A stretch of DNA of 64,000 nucleotides from positions 731,610 to 795,609 of the forward strand of contig NZ_CABPRV010000002.1 of NCBI RefSeq assembly GCF_902459735.1, given 5' to 3'. A program made the position numbers and the translations under genes. The notes under the pieces are model-generated. The model saw nothing but the letters and a program-made list of their open reading frames with translations. It ran no database searches and was not told the DNA's origin. Within the stretch, counting starts at the first letter, position 1; each line of letters begins with the position of its first letter. This document shows, one piece after another, positions 31,048 through 37,513 of the stretch. Source of the DNA: Pandoraea capi (lineage in GTDB: Bacteria; Pseudomonadota; Gammaproteobacteria; Burkholderiales; Burkholderiaceae).

Positions 31048-31536
31048 CTACCTCACTACGAGCGCCGCCGCAGCCAGATATGCCCCGTAAGGCAACCCGA
31101 CGCGTCCCGCCCGCCACTGCAAAATTCGTCGCCATGCTTGCGAGGCAGTCACACGGTCGCGCCAACGCGTCAACGCTTTTGACCGCTTCGAGCGTCCCGC
31201 CAGCAGCAGGAGCGCATGAACCCCCGCTGCCACGCTGGCCAGACACCAGACCGGCAACAGCGCCGGATAGCCAGCGACCAGTCCGATCACCGCAAACAAC
31301 TTGACGTCGCCGGCGGCCATGACACCGCGCCACCAGAAAGGCAGCAGTACGATCAATCCAAGCACCGCGCCAAGCCCGTGAACCCACACCACGTGCGCGC
31401 TGGAATGCCACGCCTGCCAGCCGATCCCCCCCAGCGCCGGTACACCGATACACAGCAGCCAGAGGTTCGGGATACGTCGCGCAATCAGATCAGTCAATAC
31501 GATCGGCACGCACAACAGCCACAGCAATGTCAGCAC
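31048..31536 (-). CDS. tadV: TadV/CpaA prepilin peptidase
   Basis: 162-residue aspartic protease of the inner membrane (A24 family, short TadV type) that trims Flp, TadE and TadG-type prepilins. The two catalytic aspartates are Asp16 (VLTDLIARRIPN) and Asp77 in the GDVK motif (MAAGDVKLFAV). At least four hydrophobic helices. The GTG start is six bases after the Flp stop codon, so translation is probably coupled to the pilin gene. Confidence 0.92.
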   Translation of the reverse strand: MLTLLWLLCVPIVLTDLIARRIPNLWLLCIGVPALGGIGWQAWHSSAHVVWVHGLGAVLGLIVLLPFWWRGVMAAGDVKLFAVIGLVAGYPALLPVWCLASVAAGVHALLLLAGRSKRSKALTRWRDRVTASQAWRRILQWRAGRVGLPYGAYLAAAALVVR

Positions 31537-31542
31537 AGCGTG

Positions 31543-31743
31543 TCAATGCGACGACGCCGACGTTGCTGCCGAAGTCACCGTACTGAAGGCGCTCGAAAGT
31601 ACGCTACTCATATTCGTGTACACCGTACCGCCGATGATCACCGCCACGATTGCGGCGAGGATGCCGTACTCCAGTGCGGTGACACCCTTTTGCCGGGACA
31701 GTCGAAGCTGCCGTCCGGTCTTGCTTGCGCGATTTGCCTGCAT
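31543..31743 (-). CDS. flp1: Flp-type pilin 1
   Basis: 66-residue class IVb pilin. Basic leader of 20 residues ending in Gly20, then VTALEYGILAAIVAVIIGGT with Glu at +5 and Tyr at +6, the Flp signature. The mature pilin is about 46 residues, ending in a Ser/Ala/Thr-rich tail with a terminal His. It is the second of two Flp genes and is directly followed by tadV. Confidence 0.95.
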   Translation of the reverse strand: MQANRASKTGRQLRLSRQKGVTALEYGILAAIVAVIIGGTVYTNMSSVLSSAFSTVTSAATSASSH

Positions 31744-31921
31744 GATTCGCTTCCTCGCGAATACAGCATCCCACTACCCCGAATGGCATCCCGTACAACA
31801 GATGCCTTTCCCCAATCCGTCAGCACGATCCCTCGCTACAGCACGCAGACGCGAGGTACACATGCCGACTTGTCTTTCGGCGCGCTTCGGCGCCTTCCCG
31901 CCACGCCAATGCGTTAATGCG

Positions 31922-32107
31922 TTAGGCGCCAGCCGCCGTGACCGCCGACTGAATCTTCGAGAACACCGACGAGAACGCCGTGCCCAGGTTGGTATAAACG
32001 GTGCCGCCAATGATCACCGCCACGATAGCGGCGAGGATGCCGTACTCCAGTGCCGTTACACCACGCTCGTCGCGCGCAAACAGTCGAAAACGATTACCGA
32101 GCTTCAT
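31922..32107 (-). CDS. flp2: Flp-type pilin 2 (first gene of the Tad operon)
   Basis: 61 residues from the ATG at 32107, with the strong ribosome binding site GGGAGGGTGAT just before it. The leader ends at Gly16 and the mature part begins VTALEYGILAAIVAVIIGGT, identical to Flp1 over the first 23 mature residues; the tails differ (NLGTAFSSVFSKIQSAV here). As the promoter-proximal gene with the best ribosome binding site it is likely the major pilin; that is an inference. Confidence 0.93.
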   Translation of the reverse strand: MKLGNRFRLFARDERGVTALEYGILAAIVAVIIGGTVYTNLGTAFSSVFSKIQSAVTAAGA

Positions 32108-32605
32108 ATCACCCTCCCTCAAAAAGACGCATCAGCGCCTGTTGGCACACAGCGGAACATCACAGCGGCCCGATGGGCTGACGTGCAGTCCTGCCATATC
32201 GCTTATCAACTCTTGACTTCGGCCTCGGGCTCGTTGCGCTATAAGGCTCGCGAACCTCTTTTACGTTGTACGCCAATATTTGCCGGGCTATTGGTACAGC
32301 CTTTGCGGCGGCGTACTATTATTTTTCGATGCTAATTTAAACTAAATCACAAAAACTAGAGTCTTGCTTCCAATCACTCCGGCGATTGTAAAAATACGTT
32401 ACACCGGTTGATCAAACAATACTCCAAAACTAAGCAAATCAGCGCTCGCGAGGGAAAACCATGATTGGTGCGGCGCCACACACCGCATCGAAATCGCCGC
32501 GGCCAACTCCAGTGCGTATTTAAATAACTATTCATCCATCTGGCACGCAGCACCCTGCGCTGCCAGCCCCAGTGTGCAAGTACACACCAGCGCTATCGCT
32601 ACTTA

Positions 32606-32622
32606 GTTATCCCTTGGATAAC
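32606..32622. promoter_or_regulatory. Perfect inverted repeat GTTATCC-CTT-GGATAAC
   Basis: A 7-bp dyad with a 3-base spacer in the middle of the regulatory gap. It could be an operator for a dimeric regulator such as the MarR protein at 36620, but there is no direct evidence. Confidence 0.4.
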
Positions 32623-32775
32623 CGATTCGCAAAGACGTTTCACGCCTTTACATAAAAGTACGGCTTCCTCAGCATCGCCTTCGATCCGGCATTACCCGAA
32701 TGTCGTGCGCTCCTTCTATTAGTTGCGCAATGCCGACCCGCATTTACCGGCTTGTTTTTCATTTGCCTTTCGTTC

Positions 32776-32836
32776 CGTTACATCCCGATCACATCCCAAT
32801 CGTTACGTAACGTTACCCGTAACGCCCCCCGTAACG
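32776..32836. promoter_or_regulatory. Array of six CGTTAC/GTAACG boxes, probable enhancer for the sigma-54 promoter
   Basis: CGTTAC lies at 32776, 32801 and 32811, and its inverse GTAACG at 32807, 32819 and 32831. Two perfect palindromes result: CGTTACGTAACG (32801-32812) and CGTTAC-CC-GTAACG (32811-32824). The array centre is about 210 bases upstream of the -24 element at 33021, the usual distance for an upstream activating sequence bound by a sigma-54 activator. Confidence 0.6.
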
Positions 32837-33020
32837 GGAACGCCAATTCCTCTGTTTTTCGCCATTTCCCGATGGCGTTAACCCTGACTCTCCTCATCCC
32901 CTTCGCCATCCCGATCTCTCGATTCGAAAGATTCTTGTTTTCCGAAACGCAAATAAATACAGGCTTTTCAGCCGATTCGAGAAAAAACTAGAAGAGTTAT
33001 TCAAACCGTGAATCTTCGGT

Positions 33021-33036
33021 TGGCACACCTCTTGCA
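33021..33036 (+). promoter_or_regulatory. Sigma-54 (RpoN) promoter, -24/-12 elements
   Basis: The sequence TGGCACACCTCTTGCA matches the consensus TGGCAC-N5-TTGCA at every conserved position. Transcription should start near 33048, about 30 bases before the ATG of the small gene at 33078. Confidence 0.88.
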
Positions 33037-33077
33037 GATATCCCTGCATCGCAACGCTAAAGATCACGAGGGACACC

Positions 33078-33395
33078 ATGATCGTTGGCAATACCAAACA
33101 AACGATGCACGGCGCCGCGGCCATCTCGGCAGAGCGTCAACGCATCTCGGCAAAACAGCAAAGCGCTGCGGCCGACACCGATCGTAGAGGCGCAAGCCCA
33201 GGGAGGGGCGGTGAAGAAGGCGGTGGCGTACGCGCCACCGCCACACCGGCCGAAGTGGCAAACGCTCGCAGCAGCAACACGCATTCGGCCCATGCGATGA
33301 CGGGCCCCGATAGCGCAGTCGTCAACGCGCTCCTGTTCGCACTCATCGCACAACGCATGAACAACCGATTGGCTGCACAAGACGTGCTCGCCTGA
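33078..33395 (+). CDS. Small protein of unknown function, first gene after the sigma-54 promoter
   Basis: 105 residues with no signal peptide. Charged N-terminal half with Gln/Arg/Ala-rich stretches (SAERQRISAKQQSAAAD), a Gly/Glu-rich middle and a C-terminal helix with aliphatic residues (SAVVNALLFALIAQRMNNRL). The ribosome binding site GAGGG lies 6-7 bases before the ATG. It stands 27 bases before the first glycine-rich lipoprotein gene and very likely shares its mRNA. Not recognised. Confidence 0.65.
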   Translation: MIVGNTKQTMHGAAAISAERQRISAKQQSAAADTDRRGASPGRGGEEGGGVRATATPAEVANARSSNTHSAHAMTGPDSAVVNALLFALIAQRMNNRLAAQDVLA

Positions 33396-33422
33396 TTACG
33401 ACAAAGACCAGAGGACTCCATC

Positions 33423-35018
33423 ATGAAAAACATCCAACGCACCCTTCTCGCTTCCGCCGTTATCCTCGCCGTCGTCACGATGACCGGCTGCGCAAGCTCC
33501 GGCTCCGGCGGCACCAGTGGCTCGCTCGGCGATGGTGGCGGCAGCGGCACCACGGCTGGCACCGGTAGCGGCGGCGGTTCGGGCGCAGGCACCGTGCCCG
33601 ACGGCTCGGGCAGCGGCAATGGCGACGGTAGCGGTAACGGCAATGGCAATGGCAATGGCAATGGCAATGGAAACGGCAACGGTGGCACTGGCGCCTCGGC
33701 CAACCCCATCGGTACCGTGGCAGCCACGGCCAGCACGGGTGTCGTAACGCAGGTCGGCAAGACGGTCAGCGATCTCGGCACGGTCGTAGGCAGCACGAAC
33801 CTGCCGCTGGTCAGCTCGCAAACGCAAAGCGGCCTGGCAGGCGCCACGACCAAAACTGGCGACGCCGTGCAATCGATCGGCAACGGCCTGACGAACGGCC
33901 TGGGCAAACTGGGTTCCGGCAACGACGTGCTCAACCCGACGCTCACCGGTGTGACGGGCGCCGTGACCAACCTCGGTCAGGCCGGTCAGCAACTCGGTAA
34001 CGCTGTAGCTGGTCTCGGCCAGACCACGGGCCTCGACAAGATCGCGCCGGTAGGCAGCGTGACCACGCTGCTCGGCGGTGTCGTGAGCGCGGTCGGTGGT
34101 GCAGGCGCCGCCCTCGGCACGGGGCTGACGGACACCGTCAACAGCACGCCGGTGCAGCAACTGACCTCGGGGCTGTCGAAAACCATCACGCCGATCACCA
34201 CGGTCGTGACCAACACCACGCAAACCGTGGGCAACGCAACGGGCCTCGGCACGCCGGTGGCCGGTCTGCTGGCCCAAGTCGGCGGCGGTCTGGCCGGCGT
34301 GGGTACCAAGATCGGTGGTCAGATCAACAACCCGATCGCGAAGGATCTCGGTGGCGTCGTCACCGGTGTCGGCAACACGGTGGCCAGCCTTGGCGGTCTC
34401 GTGCACGGCACGCCGACCAGCACCAACCCGCTCGCACCGCTCACCTCGGCCCTCGGCGGCCTGTCGGGTGTCGTGGGTGGCGGCACGGGCACGGGTAGCG
34501 GCCCGCTCGCCCCGGTCACGAATCTCGTCTCCGGTCTGACGGGCGCCCTCGGCGGTGCCGCAGGCGGCGCCTCGGGCAACAACCCGCTCGCCCCGGTCAC
34601 GAACCTCGTCTCCGGTCTGACGGGTGCCCTCGGCGGCGCCACGGGCGGTGCCTCGGGCAGCAACCCGCTCGCTCCGGTCACGAACCTCGTCTCCGGCCTG
34701 ACGGGCGCCCTCGGCGGTGCCACGGGCGGTGCCTCGGGTAGCAACCCGCTCGCCCCGGTGACGAACCTCGTCTCCGGTCTGACGGGTGCCCTCGGCGGCG
34801 TGACGGGCGGCGCAGGCGCCTCGGCAGGCTCGGGTGGTGCGTCGGCCGGCGGCAGCGCCTCGGCTTCGGGCAACGTCCTGGCCCCGGTGACCACGCTGCT
34901 CGGCTCGGTGACGGGTGCAGTCGGCGGTGCAACGTCGGGGAGCGGCAGCAACAGCGGCGGCCCGCTCGCTCCGGTGACCGGCTTGCTCGGCGGCCTGCTC
35001 GGCGGCGGCAAGAAGTAA
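33423..35018 (+). CDS. Glycine-rich repeat lipoprotein 1 (paralogue A)
   Basis: 531 residues. Signal peptide with lipobox TMTGC (Cys23), then a Gly/Ser/Asn-rich linker that includes an (Asn-Gly)n run. A conserved ~230-residue region follows, of repeated Thr/Val/Leu-Gly units (QVGKTVSDLGTVVGSTNLPL, QTVGNATGLGTPVAGLL). The C-terminal part carries four tandem 27-residue repeats of the form NPLAPVTNLVSGLTGALGG plus a Gly/Ala/Ser spacer. It ends LAPVTGLLGGLLGGGKK. Similar Burkholderia proteins are often called collagen-like, but no Gly-X-Y register is visible. Predicted to be lipid-anchored and envelope- or surface-exposed. AGAGGACTCC precedes the ATG. Confidence 0.85.
   Translation: MKNIQRTLLASAVILAVVTMTGCASSGSGGTSGSLGDGGGSGTTAGTGSGGGSGAGTVPDGSGSGNGDGSGNGNGNGNGNGNGNGNGGTGASANPIGTVAATASTGVVTQVGKTVSDLGTVVGSTNLPLVSSQTQSGLAGATTKTGDAVQSIGNGLTNGLGKLGSGNDVLNPTLTGVTGAVTNLGQAGQQLGNAVAGLGQTTGLDKIAPVGSVTTLLGGVVSAVGGAGAALGTGLTDTVNSTPVQQLTSGLSKTITPITTVVTNTTQTVGNATGLGTPVAGLLAQVGGGLAGVGTKIGGQINNPIAKDLGGVVTGVGNTVASLGGLVHGTPTSTNPLAPLTSALGGLSGVVGGGTGTGSGPLAPVTNLVSGLTGALGGAAGGASGNNPLAPVTNLVSGLTGALGGATGGASGSNPLAPVTNLVSGLTGALGGATGGASGSNPLAPVTNLVSGLTGALGGVTGGAGASAGSGGASAGGSASASGNVLAPVTTLLGSVTGAVGGATSGSGSNSGGPLAPVTGLLGGLLGGGKK
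33633..33680 (+). repeat. Hexanucleotide tandem repeat (GGCAAT)n encoding Gly-Asn
   Basis: Five perfect GGCAAT units (33639-33668) flanked by imperfect copies (GGTAAC, GGAAAC, GGCAAC) inside lipoprotein 1. Copy number could vary by slippage without breaking the frame. Confidence 0.85.
34502..34825 (+). repeat. Four tandem 81-bp repeats inside lipoprotein 1
   Basis: Units begin at 34502, 34583, 34664 and 34745, exactly 81 bases apart, and differ at few positions, mostly third codon bases. Each encodes 27 residues containing PLAPVTNLVSGLTGALGG. Near identity at DNA level points to recent duplication or gene conversion. Confidence 0.9.
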
Positions 35019-35321
35019 TCCGGCGCACTGAATCCACCACGCCAGCACAGACGAACAGGCCACCGATCATGACCCGCGCGATTCCACCGCCAGCCTGCGA
35101 CCGCCGCGATCCGGCCCTCGCTCCGATGCCCACGCATCGGACCGGGCTGGCCCGGATCCGGCTCACCCAACACGCCGCGCGCCTCCAACGGCATCACAGC
35201 GAGCGGCCCCGGTTCCTCAAATGGAAATAGCGGTACCTGACGGTAAGCCTCACAACGAAACGGCATCAATGCGCGGTCCCCCGCCAGCCAACATTCAGAA
35301 CGACTCAGGGAGATAGACATC
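35019..35321 (+). other. Spacer between lipoproteins 1 and 2
   Basis: No gene is supportable. Contains a hairpin CCGATGC-CCAC-GCATCGG (35123-35140) within a GC-rich region, without a T-run, so it may be an attenuator or RNA-stability element rather than a terminator. No sigma-54 or sigma-70 promoter was found. Confidence 0.45.
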
Positions 35322-36548
35322 ATGAGCAACGCACTTCAACGCACCCTTCTGGCTTCGGCCGCCATCGCAGCCATCGCCCTCACCGGATGCTCCAGCGGCG
35401 GCGGCGGCAGCGGCGCCAGCTCGGCCGGCACGACCGGCACCCCGAACGCCGTGGGCACGACCGCTACCGGCGCAGGCGGTGTCGTGAGCTCCGCCGGCAA
35501 CGTTGTGAGCGCACTCGGCGATCAAGTGGCCAGCACGCAACTGCCGCTGGTCTCGCAGCAAACCTCGCAAGGCATGGGCGGTGCACTCAAGAGCACCGGC
35601 AACGCTGTCACCGACCTGGGCAATGGCGTGAGCGCCGGCCTCGGCCAGACCGGTACGTCGGCAGATACGGTCGGCATCACGCTCGCCAGCACGGGTCCCG
35701 CGCTGACGGATCTGGGCAAGGCCGGCGTGTCGCTCGGCAGCGGCGTCGCAGGCATTACCAAGGGCAACCCGCTCGAAGGCACGCCGGTCGACACGCTGGT
35801 CGGTGCAGTCGGTAACGTCGTAAGCACCGTGGGTCAGGCCGGTATCGCCGGCGGCGCCATCGCCGGCCAGGCCTTCTCGGGCGGTCCGGTGACGCAGGTC
35901 ACCAGGACGCTCTCGTCGGCCGTCACTCCGATCACCAACGTGGTCTCCGACACGACCCGCACCGTGGGCAACGCGACCGGTCTCGGCTCGCCGCTGAATG
36001 GCCTGCTGGGTACGGTCGGCGGCACGGTGGCATCGCTGGGTACGCAGATCGGCGGCACCTCGTCGAATGGCGTCGTGAAATCGCTCGGCAATACCGTCAC
36101 CGCGACCGGCAACACCGTGTCGACGCTCGGCGGATTCGTCAACGGCTCGACGTCGACCGGTTCCTCGAACCCATTCGGCTCGCTGCTCGGCGGTCTGGGT
36201 AACACCGCAGCCGGTGGTGGCAGCAGCAGCGCCAACCCGCTCGGCTCGCTGACCGGCCTGCTCGGCGGATTAGGCGGCTCCAGCGGCGGCCCGCTCGCCC
36301 CGGTCACGGGTCTGCTCGGCAGCCTCGGTGGCGCCACGGGCGGCAGCAACCCGCTCGCGCCGGTGACCGGCCTGCTCGGTGCCACGTCTGGCGGCAGCGG
36401 CAGCAGCAGCCCCCTCGCCCCCGTCACGAGCCTGCTCTCGGGCGTGACGAACAGCGCGGGCGGCAGCACTGGTGGCGCCAACGGTCTGCTCGTCATCATC
36501 CAGCCGGTGACGAACCTGCTCGGCAGCGTGGCGAGCGTCGGCAAGTAA
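35322..36548 (+). CDS. Glycine-rich repeat lipoprotein 2 (paralogue B)
   Basis: 408 residues. Signal peptide with lipobox IALTGC (Cys23, the same position as in paralogues A and C), then a Gly/Ser linker. The conserved region follows (GVVSSAGNVVSALGDQVAST, then TRTVGNATGLGSPLNGLLG). A C-terminal half made of imperfect LAPVTGLLGxLGG units is less regular than in paralogue A. It ends with IQPVTNLLGSVASVGK. GACTCAGGGAG precedes the ATG. Likely part of the sigma-54-driven transcript. Confidence 0.85.
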   Translation: MSNALQRTLLASAAIAAIALTGCSSGGGGSGASSAGTTGTPNAVGTTATGAGGVVSSAGNVVSALGDQVASTQLPLVSQQTSQGMGGALKSTGNAVTDLGNGVSAGLGQTGTSADTVGITLASTGPALTDLGKAGVSLGSGVAGITKGNPLEGTPVDTLVGAVGNVVSTVGQAGIAGGAIAGQAFSGGPVTQVTRTLSSAVTPITNVVSDTTRTVGNATGLGSPLNGLLGTVGGTVASLGTQIGGTSSNGVVKSLGNTVTATGNTVSTLGGFVNGSTSTGSSNPFGSLLGGLGNTAAGGGSSSANPLGSLTGLLGGLGGSSGGPLAPVTGLLGSLGGATGGSNPLAPVTGLLGATSGGSGSSSPLAPVTSLLSGVTNSAGGSTGGANGLLVIIQPVTNLLGSVASVGK

Positions 36549-36619
36549 CTGATGCAGTACGTGGCCCGGCGCACCTTCGCGCCGGCCACACAACCCACAA
36601 CAATCGATAAGGAGATGCC

Positions 36620-37396
36620 ATGGCCCGCTTCATATCCGACACCGGCGTTCTGATGCGCGGTCATGGCGACGCCGCCCCGCAAGTCTCCGAACCCTCGGCA
36701 ATGCGCGACGCCAGCAATGGTTACGCCGGCAGCCAAAGTCATAACACGTACGGTGCCGACACCGGCACCGCTTCCGGAGCCGCCCCGGCATCTGCCCCCA
36801 CGCATTCGGCAAATGGCGCGAACGGGATGCATGGGACGAATGGCACGAATGGAACGCACGGCACCATGAGCGACCGACACACGAACCGTAACGATCTCGT
36901 CGCCGGTATCGTCCGCTCGCTCGGACGCCGGCTCGCCGTGTACACCGCGCTCTATCATGCGGCGCTGGCCGAACAGCTCGGTCTGAACGTCACCGATCTG
37001 AACGCGCTCGACCTGATTCTCGAACTCGAATCGATTACCGCCGGACAACTCGCCGAACTCATGGGTGTGAGCTCCGGCGGCATCACCACCGTCATCGACC
37101 GGCTGGAGCGTGCCGGCTTCGTCGAGCGCGAGAAGAACCCGCACGACCGCCGCATGGTGATGATTCACCCGATTCAGGAACGCTGCGCGCAGATCGAGCA
37201 ATTCCTGTCGTCGGTGTCGCGCGAACTCACGGCGGTGAGCGCTGCGTACGATCAAAGCGAACTGGCCGCCATTCATGATTTTCTGGTGCAGAGCATTCGC
37301 ACACTCAAGAGCGAGACGTTCCGCCTGCGCTTCGAAGCCGATCAGGACATTGCCGGTCTGGTCTCGAACACACGCAACACGTCGTCCAAGACCTGA
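36620..37396 (+). CDS. MarR-family transcriptional regulator with low-complexity N-terminal extension
   Basis: 258 residues, compared with about 150 for a normal MarR protein. Residues 1-~88 are predicted disordered, rich in Gly, Asn, Thr, Ser and His (GANGMHGTNGTNGTHGTM). The winged-helix domain follows: LNVTDLNALDLILELESITA, then the recognition helix GVSSGGITTVIDRLERAGFV and wing REKNPHDRRMVMI. The start is supported by AAGGAG seven bases upstream; a Met at residue 83 has no ribosome binding site. Its place between lipoproteins 2 and 3 suggests it controls the cluster, probably as a repressor answering a small ligand. Confidence 0.88.
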   Translation: MARFISDTGVLMRGHGDAAPQVSEPSAMRDASNGYAGSQSHNTYGADTGTASGAAPASAPTHSANGANGMHGTNGTNGTHGTMSDRHTNRNDLVAGIVRSLGRRLAVYTALYHAALAEQLGLNVTDLNALDLILELESITAGQLAELMGVSSGGITTVIDRLERAGFVEREKNPHDRRMVMIHPIQERCAQIEQFLSSVSRELTAVSAAYDQSELAAIHDFLVQSIRTLKSETFRLRFEADQDIAGLVSNTRNTSSKT

Positions 37397-37513
37397 GCCG
37401 GATCGACTCGTGCCGGACATCGGTCCGGCAAACGCGCGCTGCACGAGCGATAACCGCTATGACCGCTGTGACCGCATGACGGCCCGCCGTCTGCCCCACC
37501 GAGGAGAGATGTC

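Larger units (their letters stand above)
32108..33077. other. Long AT-rich intergenic region between the Tad locus and the lipoprotein cluster
   Basis: Almost 1 kb without a supportable gene, visibly richer in A and T than its flanks (for example 32321-32400). It must contain the flp promoter (minus strand), which I cannot place. It contains a 7-bp inverted repeat (32606-32622), the CGTTAC box array (32776-32836) and the sigma-54 promoter (33021-33036). A single further CGTTAC lies at 32397-32402. Confidence 0.7.

Noticed and set aside
32143-32148. TGGCAC, candidate -24 element
   Set aside because: No GC at -12 spacing (followed by ACAGCGGAAC), so not a sigma-54 promoter.
32541-32546. TGGCAC, second candidate -24 element
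   Set aside because: Followed by GCAGCACCC; the -12 element is missing.
33633-33680. Hexamer repeat as an on/off phase-variation switch
   Set aside because: Unit length is a multiple of three, so slippage would not shift the frame; only length variation is possible.
34502-34825. Regular repeats resembling a CRISPR-type array
   Set aside because: They are in frame inside a lipoprotein gene, contiguous, and have no unique spacers.
33396-35063. 555-codon minus-strand frame over lipoprotein 1
   Set aside because: Arises from the repeat and GC bias; lacks a signal and ribosome binding site, while the plus-strand gene has both.
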